A DNA stretch of 44,531 bases. Origin: Bacteroidales bacterium. GTDB taxonomy: Bacteria > Bacteroidota > Bacteroidia > Bacteroidales > UBA932. The stretch covers positions 1 to 44,531 of the forward strand of contig JAFIHK010000121.1 in assembly GCA_017848635.1 (NCBI GenBank), read 5' to 3'. A program made the position numbers and the translations under genes. The notes beneath the pieces were generated by a model. It searched no databases. It had not been told where the DNA came from and was given only the letters and a program-made list of their open reading frames with translations. Shown here piece after piece: positions 16,568 through 24,080 of this stretch (the stretch's first letter is position 1; each line of letters starts with the position of its first letter).

Positions 16568-16590
16568 TATTTCCGATTTATTCAAGTTTG

Positions 16591-16627
16591 CCGGTTCTCT
16601 CACCATTGAGCAGAGCCGGTTTTTTTT
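16591..16627 (+). terminator. Terminator after the head GIN gene
   Basis: CCGGTTCT (16591-16598) and AGAGCCGG (16612-16619) make an 8-bp stem with one G-U pair, followed by eight T residues. An inner CTCA/TGAG pairing can extend it. Confidence 0.85.
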
Positions 16628-16636
16628 ATACCTTTA
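16606..16636 (+). promoter_or_regulatory. Possible dipeptidase promoter overlapping the terminator
   Basis: TTG (16606-16608) and TACCTTTA (16629-16636, one base from TAnnTTTG) are 20 bases apart. The -33 element falls in the terminator loop and the -7 box starts right after its T-run. The start site would be about 10 bases before the dipeptidase ATG. Confidence 0.35.
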
Positions 16637-16651
16637 TGAAAAATTTATACG

Positions 16652-17731
16652 ATGGATGCAAACAAACTTCATAAAGAATCAATAGTCCTTGATTCTCATT
16701 GCGATACTCCAATCAGGCTTTTGGATGGAATTGATATCAACCAACTTACAAATGATGGTCATGTAGATTTTCCAAGAATGAAAAAGGGTGGGGTAGATGC
16801 AATATTCTTTGTTCTATATACTTCAAATAAAATGGAGCCTGATTCTGCAACCAGGAGAGCTCTTCAAATGGCTGCCAAAATATACGATACAGTTGAGAAC
16901 TCAAATGGGAAAGTGGTTATATCCACATCTGCCGAAGAGATAATTATAAATAAGAAGAGGGGAAAGCTATCTGTATTAATTGGAATGGAGAACGGCCTTC
17001 CAATACAGAAGGATCTCAGTCTTCTCAGAATTTTTTACGATCTTGGAGTACGATACATGACTCTTACCCACGCTGGTAATAATGAGATTTGTGACTCTTG
17101 TGCAACTAAGGAGAAAAGATGGAACGGATTGAGTCCTTTTGGTGTTGATGTTGTGAAGGAGATGAACAGGCTCGGGATGCTTATAGATGTCTCACATATT
17201 TCGGATGACGCTTTTTACGATGTCCTTAAATATTCAGATGCTCCGGTTGTAGCGACTCACTCTTGTTGCCGGGCAATCTGCAACCATCCAAGGAACCTTA
17301 CCGATCAGATGATTATAGATCTAGCAGCAAAGGGAGGAGTTGTGCAGATAAACTTCTACCCGGCTTTCATAAACAGAGATTATGCAGATAAGTTCTTTCC
17401 TCTTTGTGATATATTTGAAGAAGCAGAAGCAAAATATAAAATAGATCCTGTTAAGTATAAAGATGAATATGAGGCGGCTAAAAGCGAGATGTTTAAAATT
17501 AAAAGACCATCTTACAAAGAGGTTGTTGACCATATCGACCATGTAGTAAAGTTGGTAGGAACTTCTCATGTAGGACTTGGATCCGATTTTGACGGTATAG
17601 AGGTGACACCTGAGGGATTAGAGGGGATCGATAAATTTGGTGTGATTACTAATGAGTTGATATTGAGGGGATACAGCGAGTCTGATATTAAGGGGATATT
17701 GGGCGGAAATTTTCTTAGAATTCTTCAATAA
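16652..17731 (+). CDS. Membrane dipeptidase, peptidase family M19
   Basis: A 359-residue zinc hydrolase of the renal dipeptidase family, which cleaves dipeptides and sometimes other small amides. Zinc ligand positions are visible: His16 and Asp18 in DSHCDTP, the bridging Glu in LIGMENG (near residue 113), and His in DVSHISD and in ATHSCCRAIC. SDFDGIE near the C-terminus is also conserved. No signal peptide or anchor is seen, so it is probably cytoplasmic, as is common in bacteria. The short-chain dehydrogenase starts 10 bases downstream and is probably co-transcribed. Confidence 0.9.
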   Translation: MDANKLHKESIVLDSHCDTPIRLLDGIDINQLTNDGHVDFPRMKKGGVDAIFFVLYTSNKMEPDSATRRALQMAAKIYDTVENSNGKVVISTSAEEIIINKKRGKLSVLIGMENGLPIQKDLSLLRIFYDLGVRYMTLTHAGNNEICDSCATKEKRWNGLSPFGVDVVKEMNRLGMLIDVSHISDDAFYDVLKYSDAPVVATHSCCRAICNHPRNLTDQMIIDLAAKGGVVQINFYPAFINRDYADKFFPLCDIFEEAEAKYKIDPVKYKDEYEAAKSEMFKIKRPSYKEVVDHIDHVVKLVGTSHVGLGSDFDGIEVTPEGLEGIDKFGVITNELILRGYSESDIKGILGGNFLRILQ

Positions 17732-17741
17732 ACATTTTATT

Positions 17742-18503
17742 ATGAAAAAGATAGCATTGGTTACCGGGGCAACATCCGGAATAGGAGAGGCAACTGCATT
17801 AGGTCTTGCAAAGGCTGGTTATGATCTGATTATTACTGGAAGAAGAGACGCACTGCTATCCGAACTAAAAGAGAGAATTGAGAAGATTGATGAGTGTAAA
17901 GTATTGACTCTCTGTTTTGATGTAAGGATTGAGCAGGAGGTAAATAACCATTTACAGAGTCTCCCGGAAGAGTGGAGTAAAATAGATCTTCTGGTCAATA
18001 ATGCAGGTCTTGCAGTTGGATTATCTCCTGTCAATGATGGTGTTATTGATGACTGGGAGAGGATGATCGACACAAATATCAAAGGATTGCTTTATGTTAC
18101 AAGGGCACTGGTGCCACATATGATATCTAATGGAAAGGGACATATAATTAATATAGGATCAATTGCCGGAAAGAGTGTTTATCCAAACGGTAATGTCTAC
18201 TGTGCAACGAAATATGCGGTAGATGCTCTCTCAAAAGGGATGTCCATGGATCTTGTCAACCACAATATTAAAGTATCTCAGGTTTGCCCGGGTGCTGTTG
18301 AGACAGAATTCTCAATAGTTCGTTTTAAGGGAGATAAAGAGAGAGCCGATAATGTTTACAAGGGATTTCAACCATTATCGGCAACCGATGTAGCCGATGC
18401 AATTGTGTTTATTGCAACTGCACCTGACCACGTTAATATAAGTGATATGGTTATAATGCCAAAGGCTCAGGCATCACCGGTTCAAATCTATAAAAAGTTG
18501 TAA
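17742..18503 (+). CDS. Short-chain dehydrogenase/reductase (YdfG-like)
   Basis: A 253-residue classical SDR. The NAD(P)-binding TGATSGIG motif is at residues 8-15, NNAG follows near 86-89, and the catalytic residues are Ser140, Tyr153 and Lys157 (YCATK). The basic GRR after the second strand favours NADP(H). The C-terminal part (CPGAVETEFS, and the NISDMVIMPKAQA end) resembles YdfG-type 3-hydroxy acid dehydrogenases that act on serine, allo-threonine or malonic semialdehyde. The exact substrate is unproven. Its last 16 bases overlap the convergent serine hydrolase gene. Confidence 0.88.
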   Translation: MKKIALVTGATSGIGEATALGLAKAGYDLIITGRRDALLSELKERIEKIDECKVLTLCFDVRIEQEVNNHLQSLPEEWSKIDLLVNNAGLAVGLSPVNDGVIDDWERMIDTNIKGLLYVTRALVPHMISNGKGHIINIGSIAGKSVYPNGNVYCATKYAVDALSKGMSMDLVNHNIKVSQVCPGAVETEFSIVRFKGDKERADNVYKGFQPLSATDVADAIVFIATAPDHVNISDMVIMPKAQASPVQIYKKL

Positions 18504-19591
18504 CTCTTTAGTATAGAGTCACATTTTTCTGCAGTCTGCTCTCGGTCTTTGTCATTTCGATTGGCAAATATCAGGAGCAGAATGTTTTTTGAAGGGTATC
18601 TGGCTGCGTAGATCTGAAACCCTCCATTGTCTCCGGTGTGATAAATCTTGTCGGGATAGCCCTCTCTTTTACTTATGAACCATCCATAACCATAATACTC
18701 ACCTTTTAGAGGATCTATAACATTATGAGGGGAGTGAGCATCGTTTTTCATACTCTCACTGATTAATATATTATTTCTGAGAGCCTTCTCCCACTTCAAA
18801 AACTCATGAGTGCTTGTATATATTCCACCATCTGCTTTTGTCGCAAAGAAACTCTCCTCTCCATAATCATATTCCAGGAACCCTCCGGTACTATCCAGGA
18901 TGTAACCGTGTGCCATTCCGGGAATTGACCTGCCATCCTCAAAATAGAGTGTTGTATTCATCGCTGCCGGGTCGAAAATTCTCTCCTTCATAAACTTTTC
19001 GAAATTCTCTCCAGAGGCTTTCTCAACTATAGAATACATAAGTTGGAATGTTGGATTCATGTACTCATATGATGTTCCTGGCTCAAAATTGAGTTTATCA
19101 AGTGTTTTTAAATATGAGTAGGACTCCTCATCTTTAGAGTATAATACAAAATCTCTGTCAGAACGATCTCGTGCATCGGGAATTCCGGAAGAGTGGGAGA
19201 GCAGATGCTTTAATGTTATTCTGCTATAAAAATCTGCTTTGAAGTCGGGAAACCATTTTTTTACAGGATCATCCAGGTTCAGCTTGCCCTCTTCGCTCAG
19301 AATCATCAGTGCTACTGCTGAAAACTGTTTTGAAACAGAGGCAATATTAAAAAATGTATTTCCGTCAATAGGAACTTTGGTGTTAAGATCTGCAATTCCA
19401 AACCCCTTGTCATATATTATAGAGTCACCCTCTACAAGGAGCACTGCAGCTCCGGGTTGCCCATCCTTATAAAGTGAATTAAAAAGTGAATCAAAAGAGT
19501 TGCTGAGAGCATCATATTTATCTACTCCTCTGTTGTTGCAAGAACTGAGTAAAGCCATAACTGAAATTAATAATAGAATTGACCGTTTCAT
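18488..19591 (-). CDS. Beta-lactamase-family serine hydrolase, lipoprotein
   Basis: A 367-residue class C beta-lactamase-like hydrolase (Pfam Beta-lactamase, PF00144). Residues 1-18 form a lipoprotein signal peptide with lipobox LSSC and lipid-attached Cys18. The active-site SxxK is Ser85-Val-Ser-Lys88, the YxN motif is within YEYMNP, and the KTG-like element is HTGDNGG. Such proteins are usually esterases or D-amino-acid peptidases rather than resistance enzymes; the substrate is unknown. It lies 5 bases after cinA, as the third gene of the pyrD cluster. Confidence 0.85.
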   Translation of the reverse strand: MKRSILLLISVMALLSSCNNRGVDKYDALSNSFDSLFNSLYKDGQPGAAVLLVEGDSIIYDKGFGIADLNTKVPIDGNTFFNIASVSKQFSAVALMILSEEGKLNLDDPVKKWFPDFKADFYSRITLKHLLSHSSGIPDARDRSDRDFVLYSKDEESYSYLKTLDKLNFEPGTSYEYMNPTFQLMYSIVEKASGENFEKFMKERIFDPAAMNTTLYFEDGRSIPGMAHGYILDSTGGFLEYDYGEESFFATKADGGIYTSTHEFLKWEKALRNNILISESMKNDAHSPHNVIDPLKGEYYGYGWFISKREGYPDKIYHTGDNGGFQIYAARYPSKNILLLIFANRNDKDREQTAEKCDSILKSYNFL

Positions 19592-19596
19592 TTTAT

Positions 19597-20862
19597 TTAA
19601 TTGTCAATAAGTTGAAGTCTTAAAAAATTGATTGCTTCAGCAGAGAATCTTTCAATATTACGAATACGATCTCCGGTTGAGATGAAGTTTCTTTCGCTGT
19701 TTGTGACTCCGTCGTAAAAACCGATCCATACACTGCCAACCGGTTTCTCATCGCTGCCTCCGTCAGGCCCGGCAATTCCGGTAACAGAGATTGAAAAATC
19801 ACTTTTTGAGATTTCATGCACCCCTTTTGCCATTTCAGCTGCACACTCTCTGCTGACAGCTCCATATTTAACGAGTGTACTATCTGATACAGATAATAGA
19901 TCCTTCTTTAATTCATTGCTATAGGCTACAACTCCCCCCTTCAAAATATCAGATGCACCAGGTATTGCCGTAAATAGGGATAAAATTTTTCCTCCTGTAC
20001 AAGATTCGGCTATTGAGAGCGTTTTCCCCTTTTCCTTAAGAAGTTTAAAAACCTCATCCTGAAGAGTAGACTCTTCATATCCATAAATATGCTCCCCCAA
20101 TAAATCACTTAGTGATCTGACTCTTTCATCAATCTCCTTATTACATCCCACACTTTTATCTCCATATACAGATAATCTCAATCTTATACCTGTAAGAGGA
20201 TTGGGCAAATAGGCCAGCTTTATATATTCCGGTAGATCCAGTTCCCAATGCTCGATTTTTTTTGCCAATACAGACTCCGGGATTCCGAATGTCATAATTG
20301 TCTTGTGGAAGATTCCTTCAAGCTTTAAAGATTCATTTAAATGATTGATTACCTTTGGTAAAAGATACTCCATCTCATATGGTACTCCAGGTAGTGAGAA
20401 TAGGAGTGACTCTCCAAAATCATTTGAAGATTTTATTTTAAAAAACATTCCGGGAGCAGTACCTTTTATATTTGTAAGGACTGTGCAACTATCGGGTACA
20501 GAGGCTTGTAATCTGTTTAAATCCAGTAACTCCATTCCGCGTCGCCTTGCAAACTCTCTAACGATTTCAAGCTGGGCTTCATTCTCGATATAAGATTTGC
20601 TTCCAGAGAGCTCTCTTAGCGCATCTTTAGTAATATCATCTCTGGTTGGGCCAAGGCCTCCGGTTACTATAACCACATTGTACTTATCGCACAATCTTCT
20701 CAAATTATCAATTATTTCAGCCCTATCATCTTTGATGGAGACCATAGTCTCTACTTTAACACCAATTCTGTTAAGAGCTTGTGATATTGCAGATGAGTTA
20801 GTATCAACTATCTGCCCAATGAGAATCTCATCGCCGATTGTACAAATGGCAGCACTATTCAT
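19597..20862 (-). CDS. cinA: CinA-like protein (NMN amidohydrolase / ADP-ribose pyrophosphatase)
   Basis: A 421-residue two-domain protein. The N-terminal MoCF-biosynthesis-like domain begins with AAICTIGDEILIGQIVDTNS and has VVIVTGGLGPTRDD; in studied CinA proteins it has ADP-ribose pyrophosphatase activity. The C-terminal domain has SIAESCTGGKILSLFTAIPGAS and SVTGIAGPDGGSDEKPVG, the nicotinamide mononucleotide deamidase signature. It probably recycles pyridine nucleotides. The start codon overlaps the pyrD stop by one base (TAATG), so translation is likely coupled. Confidence 0.92.
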   Translation of the reverse strand: MNSAAICTIGDEILIGQIVDTNSSAISQALNRIGVKVETMVSIKDDRAEIIDNLRRLCDKYNVVIVTGGLGPTRDDITKDALRELSGSKSYIENEAQLEIVREFARRRGMELLDLNRLQASVPDSCTVLTNIKGTAPGMFFKIKSSNDFGESLLFSLPGVPYEMEYLLPKVINHLNESLKLEGIFHKTIMTFGIPESVLAKKIEHWELDLPEYIKLAYLPNPLTGIRLRLSVYGDKSVGCNKEIDERVRSLSDLLGEHIYGYEESTLQDEVFKLLKEKGKTLSIAESCTGGKILSLFTAIPGASDILKGGVVAYSNELKKDLLSVSDSTLVKYGAVSRECAAEMAKGVHEISKSDFSISVTGIAGPDGGSDEKPVGSVWIGFYDGVTNSERNFISTGDRIRNIERFSAEAINFLRLQLIDN

Positions 20863-21890
20863 TACCCCTTTGATAATTTTTTCAATATACGTTTTACTAA
20901 TGAAGGTCCACTATATATAAATCCTGTATATATCTGTACTAAAGATGCTCCGGCATCTATCATCTCCTTGGCATCAGCCGGGGTCATTATACCTCCAACA
21001 CCGATAATCGGGAGTTGCCCTTCAGTTTTTTTATGGATATAAGATATGGTTTCAAGACTCTTTTCAAAAAGAGGTCTTCCACTCAAACCACCAGTTCCGG
21101 CAGCATCTATTTCTTCTTTAGATGAAGTTAGGTTATCTCTTGATTTTGTTGTATTTGTGGCAACAATTCCATCCAGGCCTGATACTAATGTCAAATCGAT
21201 AATTTCATCCAGTTGATCTTTTGGCAGATCTGGAGATACCTTTAATAAAATAGGGCGATACTCATCCAGGTATTTTCTTAAGGTAGTTAAACGGTCCACA
21301 ATCTCAGACAAAGATGTAATATCCTGTAATTCAGTTAACCCCTTTACATTTGGACAAGATACATTTACAACGAAGTAGTCAACGAACTCGTATAGCGATG
21401 CAAATGTCTTCTCATAATCCAAAGGAGCATCACTATTCAATGTTGTATTATTTTTGCTTATGTTTCCTCCTATAATAAGTGTTGGTTTATCTCTTTTTAA
21501 AGATGAGACAACACTCTTTACTCCACTATTATTAAGCCCCATACGGTTTATAAGAGCTCTGTCTTTAACTAGTCTGAATACTCTTGGTCTGGGGTTGCCA
21601 ATCTGCTCTTTTGGAGTTACAGAACCTATTTCGACAAAACCAAATCCGAAATTAGCCAGATCATTGTACATCTCGGCATTTTTATCAAAACCTGCGGCCA
21701 TTCCAACAGGATTCTTGAATTTTATACCAAAGACCTCCCTCTCGAGAGAAGGCTTGTTATAGCAGTATAATTGTCTGATAATAAACCTTCCAAAAGGAAT
21801 GTGTCTTAGAATAACAAGTAATTTTCTGACAATGCCGTGGGCTGTTTCAGGTGAAAAGGAGAATAGAATTGGTTTTAATAACTTGTACAT
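20862..21890 (-). CDS. pyrD: Dihydroorotate dehydrogenase (quinone), class 2
   Basis: This enzyme oxidises dihydroorotate to orotate in pyrimidine synthesis, passing electrons to the quinone pool. The 342-residue length and the N-terminal helical extension (MYKLLKPILFSFSPETAHG) mark the membrane-associated class 2 enzyme. FMN-barrel hallmarks are GMAAGFDKN, the catalytic serine in VNVSCPN, and GVGGIMTPADAKEMIDAGASLVQIYT near the C-terminus. It is the first gene of a cluster with cinA and a serine hydrolase. Confidence 0.94.
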   Translation of the reverse strand: MYKLLKPILFSFSPETAHGIVRKLLVILRHIPFGRFIIRQLYCYNKPSLEREVFGIKFKNPVGMAAGFDKNAEMYNDLANFGFGFVEIGSVTPKEQIGNPRPRVFRLVKDRALINRMGLNNSGVKSVVSSLKRDKPTLIIGGNISKNNTTLNSDAPLDYEKTFASLYEFVDYFVVNVSCPNVKGLTELQDITSLSEIVDRLTTLRKYLDEYRPILLKVSPDLPKDQLDEIIDLTLVSGLDGIVATNTTKSRDNLTSSKEEIDAAGTGGLSGRPLFEKSLETISYIHKKTEGQLPIIGVGGIMTPADAKEMIDAGASLVQIYTGFIYSGPSLVKRILKKLSKG

Positions 21891-21906
21891 AATTGAAAAA
21901 TGTACG

Positions 21907-21936
21907 CAAAGATATAAATTAATCTGTTGAGATTAA
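21907..21936 (-). promoter_or_regulatory. pyrD promoter within the 3' end of the regulator gene
   Basis: On the minus strand TTA (21934-21936) and TATCTTTG (21907-21914, exact -7 consensus) are 19 bases apart. The start of transcription would fall about 10 bases before the pyrD ATG. It suggests pyrD can be expressed separately from the regulator. Confidence 0.55.
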
Positions 21937-22353
21937 CTCTTCAAAACTTCTGTCTTCATATATTAGAATTATCTTTTTAACTCTTTTCTCAGGAGTTACT
22001 TTTACAGGCAGTGGTTCTGATTTACTCTCCACACGTGTTATATTTTCAGCAGTTACCTGTTGAGTAATAATTTTATGAGATTCATTTAGAGTATTACTTT
22101 GAGTAAATAGATCTCCCTTTACGCTCTCCTTAACAGGAGAGAGCTCTTTATATACCTTTCCCTTTCCTGTAATAAGCCAGTCAATATTGAGTAGGGGGTA
22201 TTTCGACATAACTTTTTCTATGAAGTCGTAGCTTGGTTTATTTCTTCCTGACAATATATGTGAAATTCCTGATCGTTGAATACCTAATATATCGGCAAAT
22301 CGCGCCGGAGTTAGCTGCTCCAGGCTTAAAAATTGCTCAAGACGCTCTTTCAT
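21919..22353 (-). CDS. Cro/CI-type helix-turn-helix regulator
   Basis: A 144-residue DNA-binding protein. Residues 1-65 form an XRE-type helix-turn-helix domain: LTPARFADILGIQRSGISHILSGRNKPSYDFIEKVMSKYP is the classic pattern, with the recognition helix around RSGISHILSG. LLNIDWLITGKG follows, as in many Bacteroidota members. The remaining 80 residues are polar with no recognised domain and could bind a ligand or a partner. The gene is preceded by three TTACAnnTGTAA palindromes, one covering its own -7 box, so it probably represses itself. Confidence 0.85.
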   Translation of the reverse strand: MKERLEQFLSLEQLTPARFADILGIQRSGISHILSGRNKPSYDFIEKVMSKYPLLNIDWLITGKGKVYKELSPVKESVKGDLFTQSNTLNESHKIITQQVTAENITRVESKSEPLPVKVTPEKRVKKIILIYEDRSFEELISTD

Positions 22354-22370
22354 ATTTGTAAACTTTAGAT

Positions 22371-22429
22371 TTACAAATGTAATATAAATTATGATTACAT
22401 ATGTAATTTATTTAATTTTACAATTGTAA
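22371..22429. promoter_or_regulatory. Operator cluster 1: three TTACAnnTGTAA palindromes
   Basis: Three 12-base sites with perfect TTACA/TGTAA arms lie at 22371-22382 (centre AA), 22395-22406 (centre TA) and 22418-22429 (centre AT). Their centres are 24 and 23 bases apart, close to two turns of the helix, so bound dimers would sit on similar faces. The first covers the regulator gene's -7 box and lies 18 bases before its ATG. They are the natural candidates for binding sites of the adjacent Cro/CI-type protein. Confidence 0.65.
22374..22381 (-). promoter_or_regulatory. -7 box of the regulator gene, inside operator 1
   Basis: TACATTTG on the minus strand is an exact TAnnTTTG match and is contained in the first palindrome. 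Binding there would block transcription of the regulator. No TTG stands at -33. Confidence 0.5.
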
Positions 22430-22821
22430 TCTCGATAATCTATTAAAGCCTATATTTAACCATATTATTCAAATATTTAAAGAGTAATTGAGTAACTATC
22501 TTTATATATAAACAATAAATAGATATAAATCATGTAACATATTGATATAAAGATATAAAAACATTAATTATACTCTATTTGACTATTAAATTAACAATTA
22601 ATGGCTGATTTTGGGGGTTTACGGCTCTATTAAAAGTAAAGATAAATTGCATAAATAACTGGTAAACAATATAATAAAACATAAATATATTTTATCTATT
22701 AGCCATTTACAAATGTATAAATAAACAGATAAGTTACATGGCTTAAATGGTTACAAGAGTAATCATTATTGGTTATTAATGTAATTTACAACTGTAAACA
22801 ATGCTCTGAAATTCAATTATT
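22430..22821. promoter_or_regulatory. AT-rich intergenic region with operator cluster 2
   Basis: This covers most of the only gap longer than 300 bases. It is very AT-rich and holds no convincing gene; the longest small frames are about ten codons. TTACAAATGTAT (22707-22718) and TTACAAGAGTAA (22751-22762) differ from the palindrome by one arm base each, and TTACAACTGTAA (22786-22797) has perfect arms. A further TTACA half-site is at 22734. A short GC-richer patch (22601-22628) stands out, with no function I can assign. Cluster 2 lies just upstream of the queA promoter. Confidence 0.5.
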
Positions 22822-22851
22822 TTTAATTAAATGAATATTTATATAGTTTTG
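22822..22851 (+). promoter_or_regulatory. queA promoter
   Basis: TTT (22822-22824) and TAGTTTTG (22844-22851, exact -7 consensus) are 19 bases apart. Transcription would start near 22858, about 10 bases before the GTG start. The perfect-arm palindrome at 22786-22797 ends 24 bases upstream of the -33 element. Confidence 0.55.
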
Positions 22852-22867
22852 CACAAAATAATCGATT

Positions 22868-24076
22868 GTGAGGCCTGAAATAAAGATTAGCGACTATACA
22901 TATATATTACCGGATGAAAAAATTGCAAAATATCCCCTCCCGGTAAGAGATGAATCAAAACTCTTAATTCTAAAAAACAGATCTGTTTCTGAATCTCAAT
23001 TTAAAAATATCGGAAATTTTATTCCGGATGGATCGTTATTAGTGATAAATGACACCAAAGTAGTCCCTGCAAGATTAATCTTTAGAAAAGTGAGTGGTGC
23101 TTTTATTGAGATATTCTGCCTGGAACCTCACTCTCCTGTTGAATATAATCTCTCCTTTTCATCGAAGGGTTGTTCGGAATGGAGCTGTGTAATAGGTAAT
23201 ATAAAGCGTTTTAAGGATGGATATATCAGAATATATGGTGATTCAGAAGAGATTATCCATACAGATTTAAGGGCGACTCTATTAACCCGCTCAGGAAATG
23301 AAGCAATAGTCCGATTTGAGTGGAATCCGGAATATACTTTTGCTCAGATACTGGATATTTGTGGTAAAGTTCCCATACCACCATATTTAAAGAGGGATAG
23401 CGAATCGGAAGATATTGAGAGATATCAGACAGTTTATGCTATAAACAGAGGGTCTGTAGCAGCGCCAACCGCCGGTCTTCATTTTACCGATAATGTTCTT
23501 AATACGCTAAATAACAGAGGAATAAATATTGAGAGATTATCGCTTCATGTTGGAGCAGGAACATTTGTACCGGTAAAATCGGAGTTGGTTTCCGACCACA
23601 TTATGCACGCAGAGCCTTTTACTGTCTCTCTCTCTTTTCTAAAGAGATTACGCTCTCAGTTGGGTTCCGGAAAAGTGGTTGCTGTTGGAACAACATCTGC
23701 CAGAACACTTGAAAGTCTCTACTACCTTGGATGCAGGTCTATTTCCGGTCAAAAGCCGGATTTTACAGATCAGTGGGAGCCTTATGAGTCAAGCTATGAA
23801 ATATCTGTTGAAGATTCAATCAGCGCCCTTATCAAATGGGTGGAGGATAATGGTTTAAGTGAGCTTACCTCAAGAACCAGGATAATAATTGTTCCTGGTT
23901 TTAAATTTAGATTGACCGATATTCTTATTACAAATTTTCACCAACCTCAGAGTACTCTTTTACTTCTTATTTCGGCATTTATTGGAGAGTTGTGGAGAGA
24001 GGCATACGATTATGCATTAAATAACGGATTCAGATTTTTAAGCTATGGTGATAGCTCTATTATGTTCAGAAATTAG
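22868..24076 (+). CDS. queA: S-adenosylmethionine:tRNA ribosyltransferase-isomerase
   Basis: This enzyme transfers and isomerises the ribose of S-adenosylmethionine to 7-aminomethyl-7-deazaguanine in tRNA, making epoxyqueuosine. The 402-residue protein has family hallmarks: ISDYTYILPDEKIAKYPLPVRDESKLL at the N-terminus, VINDTKVVPARL, AAPTAGLHFT, HVGAGTFVPVKS, and the C-terminal ITNFHQPQSTLLLLISAF. It starts with GTG at 22868; no ATG fits the conserved N-terminus. It may be longer than some QueA proteins because of an insert before residue 160. The palindromes upstream raise the chance of control by the adjacent regulator, which would be unusual for queA. Confidence 0.93.
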   Translation: MRPEIKISDYTYILPDEKIAKYPLPVRDESKLLILKNRSVSESQFKNIGNFIPDGSLLVINDTKVVPARLIFRKVSGAFIEIFCLEPHSPVEYNLSFSSKGCSEWSCVIGNIKRFKDGYIRIYGDSEEIIHTDLRATLLTRSGNEAIVRFEWNPEYTFAQILDICGKVPIPPYLKRDSESEDIERYQTVYAINRGSVAAPTAGLHFTDNVLNTLNNRGINIERLSLHVGAGTFVPVKSELVSDHIMHAEPFTVSLSFLKRLRSQLGSGKVVAVGTTSARTLESLYYLGCRSISGQKPDFTDQWEPYESSYEISVEDSISALIKWVEDNGLSELTSRTRIIIVPGFKFRLTDILITNFHQPQSTLLLLISAFIGELWREAYDYALNNGFRFLSYGDSSIMFRN

Positions 24077-24080
24077 TAGA

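Noticed and set aside
18488-19591. Antibiotic resistance beta-lactamase
   Set aside because: The SxxK, YxN and HTG motifs fit the broad serine hydrolase family; nothing points to beta-lactam breakdown.
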